Source of the DNA: CAWFFV01 sp963814985
GTDB taxonomy: Bacteria > Chloroflexota > Ktedonobacteria > Ktedonobacterales > Ktedonobacteraceae
Assembly: GCA_963814985.1 (NCBI GenBank)
Contig: CAWFFV010000029.1
Span: 407,335-471,334 of the forward strand
DNA: 64,000 nt
Reading direction: 5' to 3'
Below, in pieces: positions 19,572-29,880 of the stretch (positions are counted from its first letter, which is position 1; the number at the start of each line of letters is the position of its first letter). Both the position numbers and the translations under genes were made by a program. The notes under the pieces were generated by a model. It had not been told where the DNA came from. It ran no database searches and worked only from the letters and a program-made list of their open reading frames with translations.

Positions 19572-21207
19572 TATCTACCTCAAAACCCTGCGTGATTTTC
19601 GTATTGCCATTCTGGGCTGGGGCGCGGGCATGGGCCTGCTCCTGTATGCCGTCCTGGCTTCCGTCCCCTCGCTGCTGGCAACGCCACAGGCGCGGGCCTC
19701 GCTCGTCAGTCTGGCTGGCTCCTTCTCCTGGCTGGCCGAGCCAATCGCGGTGGACACCCCTGGCGGCTACGCAACCTGGAAATACGGCTTTACGATCTTG
19801 ATCATTGCCATCTGGCCGCTCATGGCGTGCAGCCGCCTGCTGCGTGGAGAGGAGGAGCATGGCTCCCTGGATGTACTGCTCTCACTGCCGCGTGGGCGTG
19901 GGCGTGTTGCGTTGGAAAAGCTGGCTGCCGTCTGGACAGCCCTGCTGGGGATGGGCCTGCTCATCGCTCTGCTGGCCTTTGCGGGTGGCAAGAGCACCAG
20001 CGCGAACTTTGGCCTGGGCGATGCCTTGCTCTATGGTCTGAATGTGGCACTCATCTGCGGCGTCTTCGGATCTATTGCACTACTGATCTCCCAGTTCACT
20101 CAGGAGCACGGCACGGCGTCTGGCCTGACGGGTGGCTTACTGGTGGTCTTTATCGTACTGGATATGGTTCATCGTGTCATTCCCAATACCGAATGGCTCA
20201 GCCGCCTTTCTCCCGTCTACTACTATAACCTGAACAAAGCGCTCATTCCTACGTATGGCATCAATCCTGGCGGGATGCTCGTCCTGCTGGCCCTGAGCAT
20301 TCTGCTGAGCAGTGCAGCCATCTGGCTCTTTGTGCGGCGCGATGTTGGTAGGGCGGTGGAAGTGCCAGTCTGGTTGCGCCTACCTGAGCGAACCACTCGG
20401 CCTGAGCATGCACTGCCTGTGAATGCCTGGTCGCTGCGCTCAGTTTATACGCGCAGTCTGGGAATGATTGTGGTTCCTACTTTCTGGTGGACGCTGGGTA
20501 TCGCGGGCTTTGCCGGGTGGATGATCGTCGTCGTCAAGCAAACTGAGGTGCAACTGACCGCCCTTTTCGAAGGCTCACCAATCCTGAAGAATCTGTTCAC
20601 CAAGGTTGGCGGGGGTGATCTCAATACCAATGCAACTCTCCTGGGTGCGCTCTTCATCTTCCTGCCGCTCCTGTTGATGGCCTTTGCAGTCACTCAGTCC
20701 AACCGCTGGTCCGCCGATGAAGAGGATGGACGGTTGGAGTTGTTGCTGTCCACTCCGCAGCCACGCTTGCAGGTGCTATTGGGGCACTTTGCTGCGCTGA
20801 CCACGGCGACGGTGATCATTGGTGTACTGACTCTGGCTGCTACAGCAGTGGCCTCGGCAGCCACGGGCTTGAAACTCGACGGAGGCAATCTGGCCGCTGC
20901 AACGCTGAGTATCATTCCTCTGGGGTTACTGGTGGCTGCCATCGGCTATCTGCTCTCAGGCTGGTTGAGAACGGCATTGGACACCGGTCTCTTGAGCTTC
21001 TTGCTGGTGATCTGGTTCTTCATCAGCTTTGTTGGTCCAGAGCTGAACTGGTCGGATGCGACGTTGCGGCTGTCCGCCTTCTACTATTATGGTACGCCGC
21101 TGCTGCATGGCCTGCCCCTGGGGAATATGCTTGGCGTACTAGGGGTTGCGGTTGTGGCACTGGTTCTGGCATCGGTTCGCTTTGTGCGTAAGAATATTAC
21201 ACACTAG
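19558..21207 (+). CDS. ABC-2 type exporter permease (polyketide-antibiotic exporter type)
   Basis: A 549-residue membrane protein with about twelve hydrophobic segments in two six-helix halves (first half ending near residue 270, second starting at about 300 with LGMIVVPTFWWTLGIAGFAG). Each half has a cytosolic loop of the ABC-2 type (CSRLLRGEEEHGSLDVLLSL; NRWSADEEDGRLELLLSTPQ). The fused double permease matches the TnrB3 class of putative polyketide-antibiotic exporters. Overlapping start with the ATPase gene and the upstream TetR suggest drug or metabolite efflux. The region is noticeably GC-rich compared with flanking mobile DNA. Confidence 0.85.
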   Translation: MWFSSIYLKTLRDFRIAILGWGAGMGLLLYAVLASVPSLLATPQARASLVSLAGSFSWLAEPIAVDTPGGYATWKYGFTILIIAIWPLMACSRLLRGEEEHGSLDVLLSLPRGRGRVALEKLAAVWTALLGMGLLIALLAFAGGKSTSANFGLGDALLYGLNVALICGVFGSIALLISQFTQEHGTASGLTGGLLVVFIVLDMVHRVIPNTEWLSRLSPVYYYNLNKALIPTYGINPGGMLVLLALSILLSSAAIWLFVRRDVGRAVEVPVWLRLPERTTRPEHALPVNAWSLRSVYTRSLGMIVVPTFWWTLGIAGFAGWMIVVVKQTEVQLTALFEGSPILKNLFTKVGGGDLNTNATLLGALFIFLPLLLMAFAVTQSNRWSADEEDGRLELLLSTPQPRLQVLLGHFAALTTATVIIGVLTLAATAVASAATGLKLDGGNLAAATLSIIPLGLLVAAIGYLLSGWLRTALDTGLLSFLLVIWFFISFVGPELNWSDATLRLSAFYYYGTPLLHGLPLGNMLGVLGVAVVALVLASVRFVRKNITH

Positions 21208-21239
21208 ATGATGGCACAGCGGAAACGCGAGAATGAATG

Positions 21240-21277
21240 AAACTACCCAGGTCTTTTATTCAGGATCTGGGTAGTTT
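21240..21277. terminator. Bidirectional terminator hairpin
   Basis: An 11-bp stem (AAACTACCCAG with CTGGGTAGTTT) with a 16-base loop, in the 73-base gap between the rightward exporter gene and the leftward phosphatase gene. A pyrimidine-rich run follows on the plus strand. Confidence 0.65.
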
Positions 21278-21280
21278 CCA

Positions 21281-22444
21281 CTACTTTCTTTTGACAATAA
21301 CAAAGGTTTGATCATCAGATTGCTTGTATCCCTGTGTGAATTGGGAGATGGTAGTAAGCAGTTCGGTGCCGATCTGGCTTGAGGGCAGAGTAGCCAGTGC
21401 TTCCACTGTTTTGAGTAATTGCTCATACCCAAACATCTCACCAGCGGCATTGAAACTTTCGCATAACCCATCAGTTCCGGCAACGAGCACGTCGTTGGAG
21501 TGAAATGGGAGGCGGTGATTCTGGCAGGAACTTGTGGAAAGGATGCCCAGCCCAGGAGCATCGGCTGCTAGCAATACTGCCGGGCCACCGCTGGGACAAT
21601 AAATAACGGGAGAGTGCCCAGCATTGGCATAGAGCAGGTGTTCTGTGATGGGGTCGTAGCAACCGGTGAATATGGTTACAAACATTCCTACTTCTGTCAA
21701 GTCACCATAGAGATCTTCACTCATGCGAGCCAGCATGGCTTTTGGATCTGCCTGAGGCAGAGAGCGTACCGTCGTATGAAGGACGGCATGTGTCATGGTC
21801 ATCAGTAATGCGGCTGGGAGTCCTTTGCCACTGACATCACCGATGGCAAAGGCAAAAGGGTGAGTCGTGTATGAGAGAAAGTCGTAGAAATCTCCCCCGA
21901 CCTGTTCTGCTGGATGACAATGTGCATAGATATCCAATTCATTGACCTGGGGAAATTTTTGTGGAAGGAGCCGTAACTGAACCGTCGCAGCCATCTCAAT
22001 CTGTGTTGTGAGTTGCTGTTCGAGGTGTTTGCGCTCAGTAATATCGATATGGGCGACCACGGCTCCTTTATTCTGTGGAAGAGGGGTGGCATTCATCAGA
22101 TACCAGCCCTGCCTTGTAGGCGAAAAACAGGGGTATTCTAAGGTGAAGGAAGATTGTGTTCCCCCCAAGACAGCCTCAATACCTGCTGAGGCTTCTGGAG
22201 CTAGTTCAGCAGATACTCCCTGAGCTTCTCTGCATATCTGTAGATAATTCATCCCCACACCGGTACGCTCCAGGCGATCAGGTCTACAAGATTCTCGCGC
22301 CATGCGTCTCCATGCTTCATTAACAACGAAAATTTTTCCGTTAGTATCCAGGACTGCTGTGATGATGTTGAGCGAGTCTAAGATGGCCTGAGCGAAAGAT
22401 TCTCCGGTTTGCGGCTGATCTTCTCTGTGCTGTTTGCGTAACAT
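21281..22444 (-). CDS. PAS domain-containing SpoIIE-type (PP2C) serine phosphatase
   Basis: A 387-residue signalling protein. Residues about 20-140 form a PAS domain (ILDSLNIITAVLDTNGKIFV, GAVVAHIDITERKHLEQQL). A short coiled linker leads to the SpoIIE/RsbU phosphatase domain: AATVQLRLLPQKFP, EQVGGDFYDF, FAIGDVSGKGLPAALLM, YANAGHSPVI, GTDGLCESFN and SDDQTFVIVK, with the metal-binding aspartates present. Such enzymes dephosphorylate anti-sigma antagonist proteins in response to signals. ATG 22444 is chosen because AGAAGGTG lies seven bases upstream; the frame extends to TTG 22501. No anti-sigma gene is adjacent. Confidence 0.85.
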   Translation of the reverse strand: MLRKQHREDQPQTGESFAQAILDSLNIITAVLDTNGKIFVVNEAWRRMARESCRPDRLERTGVGMNYLQICREAQGVSAELAPEASAGIEAVLGGTQSSFTLEYPCFSPTRQGWYLMNATPLPQNKGAVVAHIDITERKHLEQQLTTQIEMAATVQLRLLPQKFPQVNELDIYAHCHPAEQVGGDFYDFLSYTTHPFAFAIGDVSGKGLPAALLMTMTHAVLHTTVRSLPQADPKAMLARMSEDLYGDLTEVGMFVTIFTGCYDPITEHLLYANAGHSPVIYCPSGGPAVLLAADAPGLGILSTSSCQNHRLPFHSNDVLVAGTDGLCESFNAAGEMFGYEQLLKTVEALATLPSSQIGTELLTTISQFTQGYKQSDDQTFVIVKRK

Positions 22445-22716
22445 ATAAGCACCTTCTATGATCAAATGGAGGCTTCTCTTATCAGAGAGCTTTAGGGACA
22501 ATGCCTATGTTTCTCTATGATTTCATCCTACCATGGGACCACAAGCTCAGAAATATCTTGAGATACTCCATGCCTATGTGGGTTGGCTCCCTAAACGATC
22601 GCGAAGATGTTCTCGTACAAAGCCGTTTCCTGATCCAAATGTGCCCAAACGACCGCGAAGGTATCCTCGTAAAAATCCTTTGAGTCCGTTCACCGTTTCA
22701 TGGAGCTGTACCTGTC

Positions 22717-23559
22717 TCACTTCATTTGCCTGTTTTTCGTCCGTATGCGGTCATACAGCTCTTCCATTACACTGATAAACGATGCATCTTTGTGCCAGAA
22801 TGGTGGATAGTCTCCCTGTTTCTTAATCAGCAGTGCCGGGACGCTTGCTCGTGATGCGGTAGCCAGTGATGCGGGCAGTCTTTTCGCGCCGGTCCAGAAC
22901 TCTTTGTGACTGGCCACTACTGTGATCGGTTCCCTGGTTGGGCGGGTATAGTAGGACTCAACCGGTTCCACTGGAATATCATCTGATATCAGTGCCGATG
23001 CCAGGATCTGCCCGAGTGGTGACGAATCAGTTCGGTATGCAGGTCGTCTCTGGAGAGTCCCCGCAATTCAAACATCACGAAAGGATCGTGGTCCAGGTCA
23101 GACGCCAGGAGGTAGTAGACACCGGCAATATGTTTGCAGGGATTTGCATAGTCTGGGCATGAACAGGTAGTCACGAAATCTCGCTCGCTATGTGGCAGAA
23201 AGATGCAGACCCAGATTGGAGAAAGCATCCTCAATCGTATCAGGCATCTCGTTCATCAGTAGTTTCGTGACCAGGTCCGCACGTGATGCTATCTGGCGGA
23301 TGACTTTCGTCCAGTTGGGAGCAGTGATCGCTTTGATCGTGATGGAGGTCTCGGTAGATGGGTTCTTTGTAGACGCCAAAGTATGGGTTGATCGAACCTC
23401 GCACTTTGGCTGTGACCGTGCCGTTGGCTCAGCTTGTAGTCGAGGATGCGCCCATCCATTGGCATAGGACCGCCCGCGTCCAAGGCGGGCTGGATCGGTG
23501 AACTCTTCCAGGGCCGCAATAAAGCGCTGGCCCCACCAGGTACGGCTGAACTGTGCCAT
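22717..23559 (-). pseudogene. SWIM zinc-finger protein, multiple frameshifts
   Basis: Fragments in different frames join into a protein of about 280 residues: FSRTWWGQRFIAALEEFTDP at the start, a middle part TSITIKAI...WTKVIRQIASRADLV, the SWIM motif CSCPDYANPCKHIAGVYY (CxCx6CxH), and a C-terminal part ending SVMEELYDRI. Frame changes of one extra base are visible near 23470, 23420, 23370 and 23210, and one missing base near 23020. The ATG at 23559 lies directly after the SNF2 stop (23565-23567), so the two formed an operon, as is common for SWIM and SNF2 partners thought to act on DNA or RNA polymerase. As written it cannot be translated intact. Confidence 0.75.
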
Positions 23560-23564
23560 CGTTC

Positions 23565-26500
23565 TCACTCCAGGACCGCGCTGCGTCGCAGCGCGATCAG
23601 TTCTTTGAAAGTATCGTTGTCAAGCTCCGTTAGCCAGGACTCATCGGTTCCCCATGACCAGTGAGGAGAGCCGTTTCTTGTCCTCGATCATCGCGTCGAT
23701 ACGCTCTTCCATCGTGCCCATGGCCACAAACTTGTGCACAAAGACGTTCTTGCGCTGACCGATGCGAAAAGCGCGGTCGGTTGCCTGATCTTCAACCGCA
23801 GGGGTTCCACCAGCGATCGAAGTGGAAGACGTGGTTCGCCTTGGTCAGATTCAGGCCAACGCCGCCCGCCCGCAGGGAGAGAATGAACACTGACGGTTCG
23901 GTCTCGGGGTCTTGGAACTCGGTAATCATCTGGTCTCGCCGTGACCACGTTGGTTCCGCCGTGCAGATAGTACGTGTTGTAATGCTTGCGTATGCGCAAG
24001 ATACCGCTCTAGCGCGTCTGCCAATCTCCGTGAACTGGGTAAAGATGAGCGCGCTCTCGCCGCTCTCAATCACCTCTTCGATCATCTCTCCTAGGCGCTG
24101 AAGCTTGTGAGAGCGCTCGCTGGTGAAGGCGCTGCCATCCTGCAGAAACTGCGCTGGATGGTTACAGATCTGCTTGAGCCTCAGGAGGGTGGAGAAGATC
24201 AGGCCCTTGCGCTGGATACCTTCGGCCTCATTGAGTTGTTCCGCGACATCTTTGACGACAGCCTCGTAGAGAGAAGCTTGTTCGGGCGTGAGGGTGCAAT
24301 ACATCTTCTGCTCGATCTTGTCTGGCAGATCGTCGATAATGCGTTTGTCGGTCTTAACACGTCGCAGGATGAAAGGTTCTACAAGCTTCTTTAAGGTCGC
24401 CGACCTGGTCAGATCATTGCTCCTTCTGGATGGGCATCTCGAAGGTTTTGCGGAACTGTGCTTCCTTGCCCAGGTAGCCTGGATTGAGGAAGTTGAAGAT
24501 GGACCACAGATCGCGCAGGCGGTTCTCGACAGGCGTGCCAGTCAAGGCAAGTCGATGTGGCGCAGTGAGCTTGAGAATCGCGCGTGTCTGGGCCGCCTGT
24601 GGATTCTTGATGTTCTGGGCCTCGTCGACCACAACGCGATGCCACTCCAGGCCCGCAAGAGCTTTTCGTCCAGACGGGCCAACGCGAAAGAAGTCAGGAC
24701 AACATCGTGCATTTGACATGCTGTAGTGAAGGTTTGCTCATCTTTGAGCCGTGTGCTACCCTGATGTACCAGTGTACGCAGTTGCGGCGCAAAGCGCTCA
24801 ATCTCTTTGCGCCAGTTGCCAAGCACGGACGTTGGCGCGATAACCAGGGTTGGTGGCACACCATCGTCCTTCTCTCGCTCAAGGAGAAGATGGGCAATGA
24901 CCTCCAGGGTTTTACCCAGACCCATGTCATCTGCTAGACAGGGGTTCAAGCCCAGATTTTCCAGATACTGCAGCCAGGCGACGCCGCGCTTCTGGTAGTC
25001 GCGCAAGGTTCCCTGTAAGGCATGTGGATCTTCAATAGGGCGAACGCATTCTTGTCATGGAGCTGGGACAGCATGTCCTGTAGGGTCTGGTCGTGATCCC
25101 ATTCCAGATCGTCCTCGGCCTCCGTTCCGATCTTCAGTAGATCCAGGAGCGTGATCTCGGGATCCTCGTGCTGGTGCGTCTGCCAGAATTCGAGGAGTTG
25201 CTGCATCTTATCGCGATCCAACTCCATCCACTCTCCCCGGAACTGGACCAGAGGTGTTTTGGCATTGACGAGTTGTTGCCATTCTTCTTCCGTGACCACC
25301 TGGCCCCCAACTGACAGTTGATACTCGTAGGTGATGATCGTATTGAGGTTGAGGTGGCCATGACTGGTTGTGGCTGTTCCCTTGGGTGAGCGCACGGGCA
25401 GTTTTGAGGCGGATCTTTCGTGCGCTGACGCCCCTCGGGTGTCCACCATGCTGGAACGATCACGATGTAGCCAGCGTCTTCAAGTACCCAGGCGCTCTCT
25501 TTCAAGAAACGCAAATACCTTGTCCAGAGTGAGGTGGCACCCGGTTGGGCGATCTGTGGCCAGTCCCTTCCCAGACAGTGGGATAGATCCGTGCGGCATA
25601 TCCCAGGGCCAGCAACAGATTTTTCTCGAAGTCCTGGCCGAAGTGTCGGGTGGCCTCAGCACGGGCTTGTGGCTTGAGACGCCAATAAACGTCCAGACTT
25701 AGCTTGAGTGAAGGATCATGCTTGGCCGCGACGAGGAAGTGTAGTTGCCAGTTGTCGATATCGGTGGAGGGTGCCTCCTCCAGTCGGAAGCAGAGGGTGA
25801 AGCCAGCCTCTGTATGCGCTTTGGTGAGGTTTGTGCGCCAGGCCAGCCAGTGCTTGTAGTTCTCCAGTGCATCAGCGGAATCCTGCGATAGGGCTGGTCG
25901 GTATGGGTAAACACAGTTGTACAGGAGTGTGCCTGCGATCTGCTGGTCGAATTTTGCGGTAAAGGGCGTCCCGGTGACAATATCATGCAGGAGGCACTCT
26001 GAGAAGTGGCGGAGCAAGGATTCTTTGTCAAACAACGCCGCATCGTCCGGACTATTGAGTCCTGCGGTGCATACTCCTGGCATGGCAGCAACATAGCGCT
26101 GGATGGTTGTTTCATAGGTATCAGACAGCAATTCCCACGCAGGGTGTAGTGCGAAACTGGGATCGTTCTTTGCCTTTTTGCCCTTGGTCCTGGTGGACGG
26201 AGAGTGCTTGATACTTGAGTGCAGGGATATACTGGTCTTTGGCGATGATACCTTTGAGCATCTGGCTATACTGATACCAGAACAAGAGATCCGCTCCCAT
26301 CTGGAAATCCTCGGCCACATGGAGCGCGATGAAATGGATGTCGTTGAGTGCTGTGATGACATCTGGCACCTGGTAGCAGCAGACCTCCCAGGGCGCTAGC
26401 TCAAACTCTGTAGGGATCTCCTCATCTACATAGCGTAGCAATTCGAAGGAGGGAGATGGCTTACCCGCAGCCGTTGGGAGCAGAAAATATTTCATACAGA

Positions 26501-26720
26501 AGGTGCGTACCAATGCGTCAGACATAAACTCCCGCAGGCCCAGTTTCTCCATGAGAAACGTGGCCAGAGCTGTGTGGGCAAGATGCCTGGGGTGAACGAT
26601 GTTCGCACCACGCCGTGACGTGCTCAGTGGTGTATCTGTCTCTACCCACAAGTAGAAGACGCCTTTCTGGATGAACTCGTGTACGTCGTCGGGAATCCAG
26701 GTTCCATGGAGAACATGCAT
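23565..26720 (-). pseudogene. SNF2/RapA-family helicase with DUF3670 domain, shattered
   Basis: About 1,050 codons once encoded a Swi2/Snf2 ATPase. The N-terminal third contains the SNF2-associated DUF3670 region (IITYEYQLSVGGQVVTEEEW, EFWQTHQHEDPEITLLDLL). The ATPase has motif I DDMGLGKT, motif II VVVDEAQNIKN, motif III ALTGTPVENRL, and in the second lobe SALIFTQFTEIG, FILSLRAGGVGLNL and, in a shifted frame, ATDRAFRIGQ. I count about eleven single-base insertions (near 26150, 25560, 25510, twice near 25415, 24385, three between 24030 and 23940, 23815, 23650), two deletions (near 25030 and 24660) and an in-frame TGA near 24418. Start ATG 26720 has AGGAG six bases upstream. Function, if ever active here, is ATP-driven remodelling of nucleoprotein. 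Confidence 0.8.
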
Positions 26721-27542
26721 ATAGTACTCCTAAGGTGAATGACAGCCGTGTATGTGCGTGTGACCAGGCGGATCAGTTGCTCATCCGGTGTCTCTCCTGG
26801 TGAGGACCACGTCACGTACCTCTCTGCCGTACTCACTCAATATCGCATAAAATAGATGTCACAGAAAGTTCCTCCTGCGACACATAACAATTATACAAGT
26901 GTTGTCAACTGAGTTGGTTGGAGGAAAATGTCGCCAGGATTGCAAATAAGTTCGTATAAGAGAAATTATTTTTCTTTCATGATCTTGTTAGGCGTGACCG
27001 GAGTGAACAAGGTGTCGCGTGTCGGACCGAACCCCAAACTGTCAAGTTAATTTTCGGTCATTCCTATTCTGGTACTGTTGTTGGGAAGCAAGCCTCTTAA
27101 ACCTGATCATATAGAGCCAGGGAATGTCAATCGTACTCTATAGCAGGTCCCCTAACCTGTTTGTGTACTCAGGAAAATGAGCATATACAATGAAATATGG
27201 TGTATTAGACAATTGAGGGGATGAAAAAACAAACATGTTATACCTGTATTTTGAATGTTAGCCATATTTTTAATGTTTATCTCATAATCTACTGGTAAAA
27301 TATGCATGGAGCATTGCCAGCTCTCTGCTACTTAAGGATGTGGTTGGTGGTATGGACGATTTCCCCGACTGTGGCCAAGGATGTCTCCTACGTCGGCTGA
27401 AAAGATTCCAATCTTGATCCATGTGTGCGAGCAATCTCGCATCCTGATAACGTCATGCCTGCTGCTAACCTTCATAGAGCAGTGAAGAGAAGACGTTTAG
27501 AAGCACGTGGATAAAAAACCTTCTAGCAAAGGAGTACCTATC
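26721..27542. other. Gap between divergent genes
   Basis: About 820 bases with no credible gene. It must contain the promoters of the SNF2 gene (leftward) and the DoxX gene (rightward). 27180-27310 is AT-rich. A weak inverted repeat GACCGAA/TTCGGTC is near 27025-27060. Confidence 0.45.
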
Positions 27543-28160
27543 ATGGCTTTTCAATCAAAATTTGTAGCGTCTTTGCAACGTCTTCCGGCGCTATTACTCT
27601 CTCAACGATCCAGATGGATTGGGATTTTGCGCATCGCTTTTGGGATGACCTGGGCTTTAGCGGCCTGGCTCAAGTGGCAACCCGAGTTTATCAAGGCATT
27701 TGCTTCTATGATCAAGGATGGAATGGAGGGTCAACCGCATATTGTGCAGATATGGATAACCTTCTGGGCAAATATCATCACTGTGAACCCGTCACTTTTT
27801 GCCTATTTAGTAGCAACAACAGAGACAGCCATTGCCGTTTGTTTCTTACTTGGCATATTCACGAATACGGCCTGTGTTGTTAGTATCCTCCTCTCATTGG
27901 GCATCTGGTCGGTTGCGGAAGGATTTGGTGGTCCCTATATTCCAGGCCAGACAGTAGATATCGGGACAGCACTTCCCTATGCTCTGCTTTCGGCGACGAT
28001 GTTGTGTACTGCCGCAGGTCAGTATTATGGATTGGACCGCCTGCTGACACCCAGATTGGGGCGTTTTGGTTTCCTTGCCAGTGGCCCCATGCCATCTCCA
28101 AGACCAATGCCCTCTCTTCATGAGGAAGCAGTTGCTCTCTCGGAAAGTACCATATCTTGA
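27543..28160 (+). CDS. DoxX/TQO small-subunit family membrane protein
   Basis: A 205-residue protein with four hydrophobic helices (GILRIAFGMTWALAAWLKW; PSLFAYLVATTETAIAVCFL; TACVVSILLSLGIWSVAEG; GTALPYALLSATMLCTAAG), the DoxX/DoxD-like layout. Members are quinone-linked membrane subunits or uncharacterised. ATG 27543 is eight bases from a perfect AAAGGAG; the longer frame from 27507 is unlikely. The TGA stop lies inside TTGAC, the first bases of an IS605-like element, so the native C-terminus may have been replaced by the insertion. Confidence 0.75.
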   Translation: MAFQSKFVASLQRLPALLLSQRSRWIGILRIAFGMTWALAAWLKWQPEFIKAFASMIKDGMEGQPHIVQIWITFWANIITVNPSLFAYLVATTETAIAVCFLLGIFTNTACVVSILLSLGIWSVAEGFGGPYIPGQTVDIGTALPYALLSATMLCTAAGQYYGLDRLLTPRLGRFGFLASGPMPSPRPMPSLHEEAVALSESTIS

Positions 28161-28295
28161 CACTCTCCGCGCCAAAGTGACGGGGATTTTTCCTTCATCC
28201 AGACCGCTTGCTCGTCTCTCCAAACGAGAGACGAGCAAGCGGTCTGTCCAGAGGCGTTCGATGAGTTCTGCTCATCGGTTCCCGTGTGCCCTATG
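28157..28295. mobile_element. IS605/TnpB-type conserved end unit (copy 1) with 20-bp hairpin
   Basis: Begins TTGACACTC, then a small GC hairpin, then a perfect 20-bp stem (28201-28220 with 28226-28245, loop CAAAC), then the shared block CTGTCCAGAGGCGTT ... CATCGGTTCCCGTGTGC. The same order is found at 57182-57313. No transposase frame is attached. The conserved stems with changed bases suggest that an RNA structure, not just DNA, was selected. Confidence 0.6.
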
Positions 28296-28460
28296 GTACG
28301 TTGCAACACCACACCATACTCATGACAGATGTGAGTACGCAGCGCAACTTTCCAAACTGCAGAATGAGGGTTCATAGCGTATACTTGTACTTATAATGAA
28401 TGGTTTGTATTTGTATTACCTGCAGAGCGAAACAGGCGGAAGAAGGGAGATCGAAAGGCG

Positions 28461-29828
28461 ATGATGGCATGCAGGTCTCTCTTTAGTAGACGAAAGATTT
28501 CTTTGACTATGCATACCCACCCATCTGAGCATGAACGTCATCAACGAAGGGTTCATAAGAGCCGTCTGCAGCGCTTCCTGCTCACTTTTAATTCCTGAGC
28601 CTCACAGCGATCATCGTCTTCGTTCTTGTTATCTATCAGCCATGGCATATGCTAAACACGCCTGAGCGCCATCCGACTCCCACGTCGGTCGTTTCTCTCT
28701 CTCCAACTCTTGCACTTACCCCATCTCCATCGCCAACTGTCGGCCTGACTCAGCGCATCAACACGTATATTGATCATCTGACACAGAAGCAACAGATCGG
28801 CCAGTTGCTTATGCTGGCGGTCTACACCAATGGCTATAGCCTGCCTGAACCAGCCGCTGCAACAATGGGATATTGCCAACGCCATCGTCTTTAATCAATA
28901 CAATGGTGGGCCACTCATGCCAGCAACGCTGGGCGGATTGACGCAACTGGTACAAGACCTCCAGGCGCATGCCAATCAGGCACTGATCATCGCTACGGAC
29001 GAGGAAGGAGGAAACGTCGATCGTCTCGCCCCCTATTACGGCTCATCGCCCTCGCCACAGATGCTGGCAGCCACAGGTGATCCTCAGCAAGCATATGCAC
29101 AGGCGCAACTTGATGCCCAACGCCTGCGTGCCAGTGGTATAAACACCGACTTTGCGCCACTGGCGGATGTCTCTCAAGGTGGAGCGGTAGACCAGAGTCG
29201 CATGTTTGGCACGACACCCGCTCAGGTGATCACATATGCCGGAGCGTTTCTGGATGGCTTACAGCAGCACGGCGTTGAGGGAACCTTGAAGCATTGGCCT
29301 GGGATTGGCTCGGCACCGGCCAATCCCGACTACGGGCTACCGACCATTACTCATAGTCAGGTCCAACTTAACGCCACTGACTTCGCCTCGTTCCGCGCTC
29401 TTTTGCCGCATCACCCAGGGATGATCATGGTGACGCACGTCATGGTTCCCGCCTATGATCCACACGAACCAGCCTCACTCTCGCCCGTGTTGATTGATCA
29501 GGTCTTGCGCGGCCAACTAGGCTACCAGGGAGTGGTGATTACCGACGCAATGGATGCACAGGGACTCCTCCAGTTCATGCAACAGCAGGGATATACCAAT
29601 CCTGCGCAAGCGATCGCCGAAGCAAGCGTCCAGGCCATTCTTGCGGGTAATGACATTGTGGAATGTCCCATCGAACCTGATCGTCTGGCAGCCGTTGTTT
29701 CAGCCCTTACCACCGCTGTTCAGTCAGGACGTATCTCGCAAGAGCGCTTACACCAGTCGCTCTATCGCATTATTGCGCTCAAAGTGCAGATGGGACTGAT
29801 CACGCAGCCATATTCTCAGGGAGGTTGA
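28461..29828 (+). pseudogene. Glycoside hydrolase family 3 (NagZ-like), frameshifted
   Basis: Pieces join into a membrane-anchored or exported GH3 enzyme of about 450 residues: basic N-terminus, hydrophobic anchor (LTAIIVFVLVIYQPW), a Thr/Pro/Ser linker, then IGQLLMLAVYTNG, ALIIATDEEGGNVDRL, INTDFAPLADVS, GTLKHWPGIGSA and VVITDAMDAQGL with the aspartate nucleophile. One base is missing near 28590 (in a C run) and one is extra near 28866. The usual NagZ motif KHFPGHG..T..DSH is altered to KHWPGIG..PDYG, so the catalytic His of the mobile loop is absent. The family hydrolyses beta-N-acetylglucosaminides such as muropeptides. Probably non-functional. Confidence 0.7.
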
Positions 29829-29880
29829 CGGAAAAAAGAAATGAAAGTAAGGTAAGAGAAGGAAAAAGCTGAAAGGGAAC

